Assembly (NCBI RefSeq): GCF_051106095.1
Contig: NC_135786.1
Coordinates: 16,852,501 to 16,916,500 of the forward strand
Reading direction: 5' to 3'
DNA length: 64,000 nucleotides
Source of the DNA: Pogona vitticeps
Taxonomy: Eukaryota; Chordata; Lepidosauria; Squamata; Agamidae
The notes beneath the pieces were generated by a model. That model was not told the origin of the DNA. It searched no databases and saw only the letters and a list, made by a program, of their open reading frames with translations. Every line of letters begins with the position of its first letter. The stretch's first letter is position 1. Both the position numbers and the translations under genes were made by a program. Of the stretch, positions 12,028 through 46,972 are shown in pieces.

Positions 12028-12204
12028 TACTGCAGAAGACTGCTCTTAACGTATGGAGCTTGATAAGGTTATGCAGGATTAGAATCAGTGGAGCAATCAT
12101 TTGTCAAAAAAAGTGACATTTCCCATATACTGTATTTCTTTTGGAGGATTTATATATCACTTTTATTTAAATATCCCAATGTGATTGACAACACATACAA
12201 TCAA

Positions 12205-12372
12205 CTTAAATGATCCATCTTTCCACTTTAATAGCTGGCCTGTATATTGTTGGCATTGCTTGGCATGTTAAAAAGAAAGAAAGAAAACCCTCTCTGTTTG
12301 TCTTGTTACTTAAACTGATCCATCCTTCCCCTTTAAGAGCTGGCCGGTATCTTCCTGGCACAGGACTAGGGC
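12205..12372. mobile_element. Fragment related to the 13089-13486 MITE
   Basis: TGGCATTGCTTGGCATGTT and CCCTCTCTGTTTGTCTTGTT recur in the same order at 13089-13486. Its right edge coincides with the start of a Penelope-like segment, which probably interrupted it. Confidence 0.6.
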
Positions 12373-12900
12373 ACACAATCAACTGTTAGCTAAAGGAATG
12401 TTTAAACTCAGTAACATTCATTAAAGGAGTTCATTAAACAAAAACCACACATACACACAGGGCAAATGACAGTATTAACAGTTAGGAAAGCAGAGCTTCA
12501 ACAAAAAAAATAAGAAAGTTTAAAACTCGACAAAGTCTGGTTCCCAGCACTGAAAAATACAGCCTGCAAAAGGTTAACGAACTCCACCCAGCTACAAGGA
12601 CCGGTGATCACTGCACACAAAGGACCTGCTAACGACACCAATCAATCACTGTGACAGATAATCTCTCCCTCTTATCACAGCAATTAACAAGCTAATCACC
12701 ACAATCACCCATCTCCTGAAAAGGACAAAAGCTGATCCCACAGCTATAAATACTCAACTATCCAAACAAACTGCATCAGAGCACAGACAGAGTTCTGACT
12801 CCTGTCCTCTGAAGATGCCAGCCACATGGACTGGTGAAAAGTTAGGAAGAACAATCTTCAAAACACGGCCAAAGAGCCCGAAAAACCCGCAGCAACCATC
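12373..12900 (+). mobile_element. Penelope-like terminal segment (about 530 bp)
   Basis: The segment includes a TATAAATA-bearing stretch (CAGCTATAAATACTCAACTA) about 45 bp upstream of CAGAGTTCTGACTCCTGTCC, then CTGAAGATGCCAGCCACATG and ACACGGCCAAAGAGCCCG. The distal half matches the inverted pair at 59962-60200. Assignment to Penelope-like retroelements is by recalled consensus. No coding part is present. Confidence 0.5.
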
Positions 12901-13088
12901 AGTTAGGAAAATACTCAAAGAGATGGGGTTCCAATTGGAAGTGAAAGTATTTAAGATTGAAAACTTGCCTGATCAGAATGGTATGTCAGCCATTCTTTAT
13001 CCTCTCAGGCTCCTCAGTATCTTAGGATAATGTCCCCTCATGAAACAGATCTTTTCTGAGCCCAGTGCTCCAAGAAGAACCTTCCAGA

Positions 13089-13486
13089 GCCTGTCCACAC
13101 TAGCATATAGTTGTGATATATGGTTTCCTGACTTTTGGCATGGAAAAAAGACCTCATCTGCTTGTGTTTCTACTTAAAACTATCCATTTTTCCACTTTAA
13201 TAGCTGGCCCGTATACTTTTGGCATTGCTTGGCATGTTTTTTTAAAAAAACCCTCTCTGTTTGTCTTGTTACCTAAACTGATCCATCCTTCCCCTTTAAG
13301 AGCTAGCCCGTATCTTTCTGACACAAGGCTGGGGCACATCATCTTTTGAAGACAATTCATTGAGATGCAAAATAGCTCTTCGTACTGCCTTTACAGACAA
13401 ACACTTGCCTTAAAATAGATTTCGCTAAAGATAAGGACCTTTTAAGCACTAGCTAGATCACACCAAATTTCATAGTGTGGACAGGC
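13089..13486. mobile_element. MITE with GCCTGTCCACACTA termini (398 bp)
   Basis: Terminal inverted repeats GCCTGTCCACACTA and TAGTGTGGACAGGC are exact over 14 bp. The interior has two related half-units with TTTAATAGCTGGCCCGTAT and TTTAAGAGCTAGCCCGTAT. There is no coding capacity. It is probably a hAT- or PIF-type MITE; the target-site duplication is not clear. Confidence 0.7.
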
Positions 13487-14694
13487 CCTACGCTGGGTCC
13501 ACTTGAGTATTCTAGGTTCCATTGGTTAATGGTATTGTGCAAAGGAAAAAAAAGACAGGGAGACTCTACACTGCTACTCACAGCTTTATTTTTGAAATCT
13601 GCACAACTTATTTTTATTATTTTGCTGTTTTGACGCAAGGACCCACTTCTTGTACTCTAGAAGGGTTCCCCCACCCTCCTGTGTCTCCAGTTTTGGACCT
13701 GAGGTCAAAGGGAACGCCAATTCCCCAGCTTGCCTTCTTGTCATACAACAGTTACAATCTTGGGGCTCTGAGTACCTTAAGTAGCCAAATCTGTGCCATT
13801 CCAGATAAAAGAGGGAGTTATTTAGGGAATCTCAAGGTTTGCATAATTATAAAGGAAGGAAGGAAATTCTGAGCAGACAGCAACTTCCATTCCCAGAACA
13901 GCCCAAAATGAACTAAGCCTGCCCAGGGGCCACAGAATGTTGACAGATGGGGAGCAAAAGAGATCTTGGCATCCTAAACAGGCACCCTCAATTCTCAACA
14001 TTTTATTGTAGGCCATATTTGAAATTAGAAAGGTATTTATCTCCCCTTATTTTCTTTTTAATCAAGGGAGAGAACAAAGAGGAGGCCTCTTAACTAAAAA
14101 GCTAAATGGTTGCCGTAGCTATTGCTGTGATGTACAATAAAGTACTGTACATCATTGCTGTGATGTACTTTATTGTACACAGAGCCACATATATTAAGGC
14201 GGCAGAAGTAAATTCTCAAATGCTGGAATCTATACGATGTCCTGGTGAAAGGCCCCCTAAAAACTCAGCTGGTGTGGCTTGTGTCCTACATGCCAAAGTA
14301 AATGGAAACATATTTATTTCCTCTCCCAGGGGGCAATTACCACAGTGTCTGCCTTGATGATACATTAATAAAGCACAAGCTTACATTTTCTGTTGAGTTA
14401 ATTTAAAGTATTGTACTGTGGTATGATCAAAGTCTCTCTCTCTCACTCTCTCTCTCTCTCTATCTCTGTCTCTCTCCATCTGCCTCTCTCAACCAAAAGG
14501 AAACAATGGCGTTCAATGGAATAAAAATGGTGTTTAGTCTTCCCTTGTTTATTTTTCCAACAGAACACAACATAATTTCTAGTGAATTTACTACAACTCC
14601 CATTATGCCTTAGTATCAACCATGCTTGCTTGGCATTCTGGGGGCTTCAATGAACTCTTGTCTTTGCGTGGTCAGAAGTCCCACTGAATCATCC
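13487..14694. other. Non-coding; CT microsatellite and a small hairpin
   Basis: Contains (CT)n-rich DNA at 14434-14490 and a short hairpin around 14130-14180 (TGTACAATAAAGTAC and its complement). No gene was recognised. Confidence 0.5.
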
Positions 14695-14998
14695 TCACCA
14701 TCATGTGCCATCAAGTCAATTCTAATTTATGGCAACCCTTTTCAGGATTTTTCAGGTAGAGAATACTCAACAGTGGTTTTATCATTCCCTTCTTCTGGAG
14801 CCATCCTGGTACTGTGTAAGCCATCCCGAGTAGACTTTGTCTAGAGGGGCAGGGTATAAGTCTAAATAAAGAAAAGAAATAAAAGAAAAGTTCAACGCCA
14901 CACAGGCTGACTGTACTTGCAGCAGGCAGAGTGGAGAATCGAACTTCCAACCTTGGGCTCTGCAGCCAGATACCTAAACCACTGAGCTATCCAGTCAG
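14695..14998 (-). mobile_element. Sauria-type SINE split by an L2-like tail
   Basis: The plus strand shows the SINE reversed: GTGCCATCAAGTCAATTCTA at the RTE-like end, and AATCGAACTTCCAACC plus CTAAACCACTGAGCTATCCA at the tRNA-like end. The block at 14818-14897 (AGCCATCCCGAGTAGAC, GGGGCAGGGTATAAGTCTAA, then A/G-rich) is foreign to the SINE and resembles a LINE 3' tail inserted later. Confidence 0.75.
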
Positions 14999-16154
14999 CT
15001 ACAGTAGGGGATATGACCTTTAAAAAATGTGGATATGATTTTAACTAGTCATTTACGGAAATCCCTCTTTTGAATTCAAACAAAGAGCATACCAATCAAG
15101 ACAGATTCTTTTCAATGGAGAGCTGATGAAAGAAATACAAATACAGGAAGGTACAAGACAGGGGTGCCCACTCTCTCCTTTACTATTCATTCTTACTCTA
15201 GAAATATTAACTGAGCAAATCAGAGATTAAAAGGAAATAAAAGGACTGAAAGTAAGAGGTCATACTTTTAAGATCCAAGCTTTTGCAGATGATCTAGTTA
15301 TTATATTGGAAGATCCAAGGGACTCAATTGAAGACCTGATGGAGATGCTGATGAATTCTGGTGATATGTCAGAAATGAAAATAAACCAAAAGAAAACAAA
15401 AATACTTGTTAAAAATATGAGACATCAAGAACGACAGAAATTAATAGAAAGGACTAACTTTCAAGAAGAGAAGAGAGTCAGATACTTAGGGATCCAAATC
15501 ACAAAGAAAACTAATTCATTATTCAAAGACAATTATATGAAGTTGATTAAAGGGATACAGAATAGCTTGGAGAGATGGGACAAATTACAGTTAATGTTGA
15601 TGGGAAGAATAGCAACCATCAAAATGAATGTTCTACCTAAGATTTTATTTTTACTTCAGACAATTCCCATAATATTAAAACAGTCATTTTTTCAAGAACT
15701 TAAGACAATCATGAGATTTGTGTGGCAAGGTAAAAAACCAAGAATTAAAATCAAAGAAATGCAAGATGCCAAACAAAGAGGAAGATTTGGTCTCCCAGAC
15801 TGGGTATTGTATTATAGAGCCTGTGTATTAGTCTGGATAAAGGAATGGATAACTTTAGATAATTATAGACTACTTAAGTTTGAAGGACACGATTTACAGT
15901 TAGGTTGGTATGCTTTTCTATGGTACAAAAAAAGATGAAGAGCAGAAAAGTTTCAACTTGCATATGATAAGAAGAGCCCTACTTGGAAAAAGATCATCCA
16001 GCAGATTTACCAAAAAATACCAGGCTGCATATCAACCATATAGGCCTTTATACAACCTAACCTCATGACAGAAGTGAAATTTTAAGATATCAAGATCTAT
16101 TAAAAATGATTGTGAGTTAAGGTCCAAAGAAGAGTTGGAAATACAAAACATATA

Positions 16155-16549
16155 CAGTGGTGCCTCGCTTAACGAGCACACCGTATAACGACGAATTCGC
16201 ATAGCGATCCATTTTTTGGGATCGCTAATGTGAAGGCATACCGACGGCTCCAATGGGCAAAAATCGCTTAGTGACGATCGGTAAACGTTTCGCTTACTGA
16301 TCTTCACATAGCGTTTTTTTTAAAATCAGCTGATCGGCGGTTCCAAAATGGCCGCCGGAAGACCCAAAATGGCCACGCGCAGCGTTTTCGCGCCCTGCCC
16401 TTCCTTACCGAGGGTGCGAAAATGGCTGCCACTATGGGGAAACATCGCAGAACGGTGAGTTTTGGGCCCATTTGGAACCGTATAGCGATGTTTCCCCATA
16501 GCGAAGGTTAATCCAGAACAGATTAACCTCGCTATGTGGGGCACCACTG
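16155..16549. mobile_element. Tigger-like MITE, family B, inside the L1
   Basis: Ends are CAGTGGTGCCTCGCTTAACG and GCTATGTGGGGCACCACTG, with flanking TA duplications. The interior has the family hallmark ATCAGCTGATCGGCGGTTCC and CATTTTGG blocks. Siblings lie at 23118-23489 and 28771-29193. Confidence 0.88.
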
Positions 16550-17022
16550 TATCTAGACTGGTGATCCAGAGCACAAGTGGAATCTAGGTATAGAAAAGAT
16601 AAAATAGGGGGCTTTTATACCGAACAAACGAGATTTGATAAACTTCTGCTGGGCTCAAATGATAGTAATTAATAAAATGTATGATTATTTGCTTGAAACT
16701 AAAATGCAAGATGAGATGGTAAAAGAATGTATGATTAGGTGGGCAGAAAATATAGGACATAATATTGATATTGATCAAGGATTGCAAATATGGAAAATTA
16801 ACATAAACTCACAACATCGGTAAATTTCAAGGAGAACATATACTGTATAAGATGTTTTATAGGTGACATATGACTCTGGAAAAATTGTCAAAGATTTATA
16901 CAGAGGTGTCAAATGTTTATTGGAAGTGTGAAGCACAAGAGGGAAGCTTTTACCATATGTAGTGGACTTGTAGAGTAGCGAAACAGTATTGGATAGCAGT
17001 ACATGCTCTATTTCAGTACATG

Positions 17023-17092
17023 TGAATTTCGTTGTATGTGTATATACTTACAATGACAATAAATAAATTATTATTATTATTATTATTACAAA
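17023..17092 (+). mobile_element. LINE 3' tail inserted in the L1
   Basis: GAATTTCGTTGTATGTGTAT, ACTTACAATGACAATAAA and a (TTA)n run match the short conserved 3' tail of L2/Maui-type LINEs. It interrupts the L1 ORF2 sequence. Confidence 0.6.
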
Positions 17093-17599
17093 AAATACTG
17101 CTTTGTAATGTTCAAAGAACTACCTAGTTATATATAAAACTAGTGACTATATATATATAGTCACTGCAGCCAGAATTCTTTATGCTAAGTACTGGAAGAA
17201 ATCAGGAGATACCAAAACAAGAGAAACTCATTGAGAAGATATGGGCAGCAGCAGAAATGGCTATTCTATCATAAGTGTTGAAAGACTGTCCAATACAAAA
17301 GGCAACTGAATGATGGGATTTATTATATAAATGGCTTGAGTCACCAGATAGTGCTTCAATAACAGAATTAAACTAAGATGTAGCTGTAAGTTGAAACCTG
17401 GAGGGCAATCAAATTGTAGAAAGGCAAAAAATTGACTTAATATCACAACATGAACAAACAGATTGGATGACAGTACGTTTTGTGTTCTCCTTCCCCCTTT
17501 TATTTCCCCAAATATCCCCCTTTACCTTTTGTACTCCTTACCTTATCCCTAGTTGTTAAAAATAAAAAAAATATTTTTTTAAAAAAAGAACGATTCTTC

Positions 17600-19090
17600 C
17601 TGCACCCTTTAGGAGGCATTCTGACCCACCCCATCCCTGGGTTCATGACATTATGTGTCTATTTCTGGATCTCTTTTTTAAAAAAAAAACAACCATACCC
17701 ATGTATGGGAGGAAGCCAATGATTATAGAAAGCCGACATAAGGTTGGCTTCCCTAGGTAGCCTATGGCAGGAACACCATCAGGCAGTGGTAAATATTTGT
17801 ATGATTGTATCTAGTAAAAGAAGAAATGAAAAGAAAATCAGATGGGGGGCAGGGATGAAACAACAATCATCCTTCCAAAGCTCTTACTACAATCATCCTT
17901 CCAAAATATTACACATGCACACAATCCCAGTGTTGTAACAATCCAACTTTCTTTGCCCTATAGCTCTGAAAAGTGGCTAGAGGACCAATTGCAAAAACGA
18001 TACCTTAGTGCCTCAGTAATGGGAGTGTCCAGAGATGATCTTTAGCTTCATTGGTAGAATCAGGGGTCAGCATTTACTATAAAAATTTTGATTTCCCCTT
18101 TCCTTGGTTCAGCACCTGACCATCCATTTTAGCTGTACAAAAGCTGGATTTAGCACAAAGGATATGGTGTTTTCACCCAAGGGTGAACAGCAGGTCTGAG
18201 CTCTGCACTGCAAACCAAACCAAATACTCAATTCTGTCCATTTTTAAACAATTTGTCCAAAGACAGTGCATGTCTGATTTTAAGATTGGTTTTCGTTACA
18301 GTTCCAGCTGATTAAAGACAACATCATTAGTACATCATATTAGCCTTAATCAATTAAACGTGCATGTAAATGAAATAATTCCAAAAAGAATACTTAGCTG
18401 ATGATTCATGCATGGTTTACAAATTGTTCTTTCTGCAAGAGAAGGAAGAGAACACATCTGTAATGTTTGAGCAGGACCATCTCTACCATTAGGCAGAGGG
18501 GTCCGGTAGGTTTTGAGTGTCCTGGAGGAACAGCAACTTACTAGTTCTTCAATTTGCTATTATATCTTTCTTGCCAAGGAGAAGAAGGACTTGGCAGGAT
18601 TTTCTTATTTGTGAAATATTTGTGTACCTTAAGATCTTGGTGGGAGAACAACATTCCCTTTCCTGAGATTTGAGGGCAATATTTTTTATATGTAGGAGGC
18701 CTGGTGATGTTATGGGGTGGACTCTTGAGCAACAGTTGCACAATGGTGTGTGCCTAAAAGACAACGCAAATACTAAAAGCCAAAATGTGCATTCCAGCAG
18801 CTCCTTTTGAACATACAAAATAATAAAGACAATTGTGCTTCTGAGCATGTCTAAATGCCTTCTTCTGAAGTCATGAAAATGAAGTCTAAGTTACCTGGCT
18901 GGTAAGATCCTGCTCCCTTAGACTGCATGTCCAACTAGTGAGACCATGAGCGTGGATCCCACAAAAATGAGTCTTAGGGCTGGAATCTAAGCTTCTGACT
19001 GTGGTAGTAGAACATAATTTCTCAAGACCTTTCTTCTCTGACACACGGCTATCCTCAGTTAAAGAGGGAACAGGGCTCCATACCTTAAAC
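17600..19090. other. Non-coding, nothing recognised
   Basis: No repeat family or exon identified; short frames only. Confidence 0.45.
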
Positions 19091-19427
19091 CAGCGGTCCC
19101 CAACCTTTTTCGGAACGCGGACTGGCTGAGCCTCTGAGGAAGGCAGCCCCCCCACAGGTGCGCATGTGCGAAGTGGTTGGGGAGTCCGCCTGCACCGGCG
19201 TGAGCACTCCCCCACCCCTTCACGCATGCATAGGGGTGCCTGCACGCCCACCCACATGCCTGCCCACCCCTTCATGCGGGCGCGCAGGCACATGCATGAA
19301 GGGGTAACAGAGTGCTCACGCCAGCGCTGGCAGCGCGCACATGCACCAAGCAGCTGTGGAGAGGGGAGTGCAGGGGGCGGGAGGTCTGTCTTCGCGGCCC
19401 GACTCAGGCCGGGGGTTGACGACCTCT
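19091..19427. mobile_element. GC-rich hAT (Charlie-type) MITE
   Basis: Ends CAGCGGTCCCCAACCTTTTT and GGGGGTTGACGACCTCT fit the CAGNGGTCCCCAACC terminal repeat, and GCGGCCCGACTCAGGCCGG is a typical internal block. No transposase frame is present. Confidence 0.7.
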
Positions 19428-20303
19428 AATCTAAAACGTGTTGTTTTTCTCTTGGCATACACGTTGAGAATTAGCGCAAAGGTACAAGAATAAAGGCACT
19501 TGCTAACCTTTAACTTATCCTTAGATGTTTGGTTTTTGGTAGCTTTAAAGAAAAAGAAGCTTCATGCACTTGAATGCTTAGGGAAAATGTATGTATGAAT
19601 ACTTCCAAGCTTCTTATTTGCTGAGGAACATGACGTTTTGAAGGCAAGGACAGAGGGGTGCGAATGGGAATGATTAAGGAGCCATGGACATCGAGAGACC
19701 ATTATGGATGTAATTGAAACCAGTCAGTTTGCTGGCACTCCCCTCCAAATGTCTGTTCCATTAATCCATTTAACAACAAAAGCCGTGTATTCAATTAAAA
19801 TGCCCATTTTTGTGGTGTTCTGCCGCCCAACCTACACAAAAAGCAAGAAAACCTGTTTTCCAGTTAAACAGCATTCAATACTTCTATCCAGAATACTTTT
19901 ATTATATGGCGTATCCTATACAACGGCAGTTGGTAATGGGAAAAACATTTACAAAATGAGGAGGGATGTTGTTTGACTGCAGTTACCCCCCCAACCCCCC
20001 CCCCCATACACACGGTACCTCACACTCATTTCAAACGGCTTCTACCAAATACACAAAGTTATTGCTTTGTCAACACACACCTCAGATCAGGTATACATTT
20101 TCTGTGGAAAGAATGGAGGATTTTTCATGTTTTAATTATTTTTTTTAATAAAAAGTCTTTTAAATACCCAGCATAAAACAGATCTGTACATTGTCTAGCA
20201 GTTTATCGAGCTGACCCATTACCATCGGGGTGCAGGAGAGGGAAGAGGGGAATCTTAAATTTGAAGCCCATTTATAAAAAAAAAGTATTAAAATGTTCAC
20301 CAT

Positions 20304-20346
20304 TATTTACAAATCCCATTAAATTACACATAAATAAATATATACA
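20304..20346 (-). promoter_or_regulatory. Pumilio/AU-rich element cluster in the probable TFAP2C 3' UTR
   Basis: On the minus (transcript) strand there is TGTATATA (20339-20346), then ATTTATTTAT, then TGTAAATA (20304-20311). Both octamers fit the Pumilio consensus UGUANAUA, and the middle part fits an AU-rich element core. This is a motif match only; it supports this stretch being transcribed 3' UTR. Confidence 0.5.
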
Positions 20347-22131
20347 TTCAACACACTGTTTTTCCCCTTATACACATAAAACCTCCGTGGATATATATAA
20401 TATATATTTATATCTATATATAGGTTATTTTTGGCCTATATAGGCAAGAAAATAATTAAACATTATGTGCCTATTCTTTCAAGTTTTCTTCCCCTATTTT
20501 CAAAGCACAAGACCTGATGATATAGCTAAAGCTGCAATATCCTGGTGTTCTTTGTTAAAAACAAATTTCAAAGATGAAAGTTCATTTTTTCCTAGCTGAA
20601 AGTTTTTTCTTCCTCATATAAAAAGATCTGCTACAATACACTTTTAGTGCATTGCTGTTCCTTTATCAATCCTGCAGAAGCCACACTTAGCATTAGAATA
20701 TGCTGTAGTTCTTGAGATGATGTCCAAAAATTTGAACCACCCAAAAGAAACCAAAGGGTCCCAAATCAAGCCTTCAAATACCCTTGGACACAATATTTTT
20801 TCAATTTCCCGACTGCCGGTGCTCTCGCTGTCTCAGACAACAACTCCCGAAAATCCCCACTGAGGAACAGCATTGCACTCCAGCACATCTGAAGAGTGCA
20901 GATGGACAAGTGCAGCTTTCTCTGAACCTTTTCCAATGGGGTAACAATTCTGGTTTCTTCCCAAGAATTCAAGCAGCCTGGGGTAATACTGCGTTAGGCT
21001 CTATTCCTGGTTTCTAGAGACACAGTGGAGTTTAAAAAAAAACAAAAACCTAGACACTTCTTTTAAACCAATTATCTTACCGTAACTTGATTCTTGGGGG
21101 GTGCAATGAACTACCACTCCATGCCCACACCACCACGCCTTTTGGGGGGGGGCACCAACATGCCTATAGTATAACAAAGATGCCAGAATGTCTTACCACT
21201 CCATAGAGGCCTGAGAGATGGCACGGGAGGATGTCTCACATGATTCCATCACTATAGGAAATTAAAGAATGTGCAATGCCAGGGGAGATGTGATCAACAC
21301 AGCCCACATTTCTCACTTCCTTCTCAGTTTTGGGAGTCTCAGGGAAGTCAACCCCTTTGCGTACCCTTGGCTAAGAGTGCCTTCACCAGAGCTAGGACTT
21401 GGGTCAGCCAATGCACACTTTCTCCCAGAGAGGAAACCAAGTTGTCTTGCTCCACAAGTAGCATTCACACTATAGTCCGGTTCAATCCCCATAGTTTTAG
21501 AATTAAGTGAATGACATTCCTCTAGCCTGAGTGTGTTTCCCTCCTCTGGGCAGTCAGGAAACTGGAATCACTTCTTTCTATCTAACCATGGTTTATTGCT
21601 CATGGGATGAGAGTCAGTGTAAACTAGGACTAGGGAAACAGAGGGGGACAAGTGGGGGCCACACCCTTCATCTATCACAATTGTCACTGAAATTCCAGGG
21701 CAACTGCTGCAGCTCTATAATATAATAGGGTGTCAGAACATTGTACCAAACCTACAACCATGTCAGATCATAAGGCAGACCATCTCCCCTTCATTTGTCA
21801 AAGGAAGCAAGATATAAGGGAAAACCTAAGCTTTTTTGGACACATTTTGCCAACAGGGAAGGTGGAGTGGAGGAGGGGTGAAGACAAGGGATCCAAAGGC
21901 TGCATACAGCCCACAAGTTGCCAACCTCTGCTGTCAACTGTGATTCATTTAAATAAACCGTGGTTTAATAGGTTTTCCTTTTCAGATATAACAACAAATT
22001 CTGATGAGCATTAAAGGAAGAAAGAAATATTCCCAATTTCTTTTCCACAACCGTGCTAAAGAGAGGAAGGGGAACTATGCAAGCCTGGAGGCAGAGCAAC
22101 ATGTATACAGAGCTTTGGAAAAGTTACTCGT

Positions 22132-22204
22132 CAGGACTGTAACTCCCAGAACACCCACATAACATGGCCAGCATGGTTGCGGGGGAATCCTGGGAGCTTT
22201 ACCT
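22132..22204. mobile_element. hAT-like MITE remnant
   Basis: ACTGTAACTCCCAGAACACC pairs with AATCCTGGGAGCTTTACC around a GGCCAGCATGGTTG centre. This is one of several copies of the 'actacaactcccagaat' palindromic repeat in the window. Confidence 0.6.
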
Positions 22205-22737
22205 ATTCATTCATTTATTTGTTTATTTATTAAAAAAAACTTTTTCCAAGCTCTGCATCCGCACAAACCAAAACAACTGTTTACTGTCTCTGTGAAACCA
22301 AAAGAGCTGCCACTATCCAAAAAATACACCCGGGGGGGGGACAGAACTTGCTCAAATATATAGAAACGGCAAAAATAGACTTTCACACAATATGAAAAAA
22401 AGAGAGATAGCACCACTTTTTACTGATTAAAATACATGTTTCCTTTTTTTCTCCTTTTTTTTAAAAAAAGCAAAGATTGTACCTAAGTTAGCTTCTGATG
22501 CCTGGTCCCACAACTGAATGGATAATGGCAGCTTTAAAGAAGAGAAACACATAGAGGGGGTGCGCGCGCAGGGAAGGACGTTTTAAAAATGAATCAATAT
22601 CATGTCCTAAAACAAGTTGCAGGAGAAATCTATGTGCCCAACTGGCAAGGAGAGTTGAAGTCTCTGTGCGAGAATAGTTTTTAGAAAGTCTGTTTCCAGT
22701 CTGTCTTTGTCAACCTCTTTCTCTCGCGCGCGTGCTC

Positions 22738-45745
<23,008 letters not shown>

Positions 45746-46972
45746 GGCGTCCAGTATACAACCCCCCCAAAAATTAAAAAATTAAAAAGTATGCACCAGG
45801 AAGGGGAAAGTGGGTGGGGGGAGAAAGAAGAAGAAAAGCGTTCCAGCTCAAGCGAAATAAATCCCAGGGCAGCGCTGGGGAAAAAGTAGCTCTCTCTCTC
45901 TCTCCCAAGCTTCAAAGAGCTGCTTTAAAGGACAGACATAGAGGCGGACGGATGGAGAGAAACTTCTCTTCCCGGGAAATAATCACTGGGATTTTGTTCT
46001 GTTTCCCAGCCACCCTTAATGGCCAGCTCATTAGCATGGCTCCTCCCCAAGGAGGGTCCCGGACCCGCGGGCTTCCCCGTGACAGGCAGCGCCAAGCTAG
46101 CCAATCGGCAGGAGCCCCCCTCCCGACGCCACGCCCCCTCCTTTTTTTTGCGCTCCGACCTTGGAGCCGCTCCAAGGCGCACACACGCACGCCTGGGAAA
46201 GCGCCAGCCAGCCCCAAAGGCAGCAGCAGCAGCAGCACACGCTGGGCTGGCAAGGCAGGGGAGGAGAAGCGCAACGCCTACGCCGGGCGCGCAAGCCAAC
46301 CCAGTGGAAGAAAAGGCGCCCTTCAAGCGGCCGGGCGCGCTTCGGAGCCGGGAGCCCGGAGGCCAGTGCGGCCGGGGGGGGGGGGGGGGTTAACCCTTCA
46401 TTGGCCAGGGGACGAGGGGAAAGGGGGGAGGCGAACTCGGGAAGCACGTCGGTTTCTTGTGAATCCAGCCACTTGCGATCAGAGGCGAAAAGAAAGCGAG
46501 GATTCCTCCGGCGCCACCCCCAGAGGATAAGGATAGGGAGGGAAAAAAGAGCCCTCCGCCCATCAGAAAGTGGGCTTCTGGGTCACGGGGCAGAAGGGAT
46601 CCCAGAACACAGCAGGCGGGGGGGGGGCAGTCCTAGTTAAAAGGGGCGGATGTGGTGGCCCATTCATGACCCTCCTCTGTAACCGCAACGAGGGCCTAAC
46701 ACGCAGCCGGCGGTGCTCAGCCTGCCTTGATGCTTAAACAGCCCAGGAACGCCGATCTTAATACATTTGCCTGACAATCTGCGCCTCCCCCCCCCGTCTC
46801 CGAGTTAAGAGGGAGATCTCCTCCTGAGCAGATGGGTTCGGGGCCCGCCCCGAAATAAAACCCACTGCCTTCAGTGTGCAGAAAGGTAACTCGGTCTGGT
46901 TACCGTAAACACGACACCGATCCTTACAGGAACGCTAAGCACGGACAGATCTATAGGTGAAGATTCTCAGAG

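Larger units (their letters stand above)
15010..17590 (+). mobile_element. 5'-truncated L1 LINE (ORF2 3' half)
   Basis: Reverse-transcriptase motifs GTRQGCPLSPLLF (from 15150) and FADD (15282-15293, the YADD-box variant) are followed by a 210-codon frame containing RYLGIQITKK, GRIATIKMNVLPKILF and KTIMRFVWQGKKPRI, typical of L1 ORF2. After a MITE insertion (16155-16549) the L1 resumes; VYWKCEAQEGSFYHM fits the C-terminal Cys/His region. The 3' end is A/T-rich near 17550-17590. Internal breaks show it is inactive. Confidence 0.88.
19880..22737 (-). other. TFAP2C: Probable TFAP2C 3' UTR (two candidate ends)
   Basis: Non-coding sequence follows the stop on the minus strand. The near candidate end has overlapping AATAAA signals at 22214-22231, but a small hAT-like repeat lies just beyond. 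The far candidate has AATAAA at 19898-19903, with an ATTAAA variant at 20144-20149. The AT-rich stretch at 20280-20450, with Pumilio-type and AU-rich motifs, looks like mature 3' UTR and favours the long form. The true end needs transcript data. Confidence 0.5.

Noticed and set aside
12205-13486. LTR-like direct repeats around an internal segment
   Set aside because: The outer repeats are MITE copies with GCCTGTCCACACTA inverted ends, not LTRs; no LTR-element features were seen between them.
22214-22231. AATAAA cluster as the sole TFAP2C polyadenylation site
   Set aside because: Plausible but not accepted as the only end: the motifs sit in an A/T-rich run next to a MITE remnant, and 3' UTR-like motifs continue to about 19.9 kb.
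45814-46530. 238-codon plus-strand frame antisense to the TFAP2C 5' region
   Set aside because: A GC-driven chance frame over the promoter, with no domain or homologue recognised.
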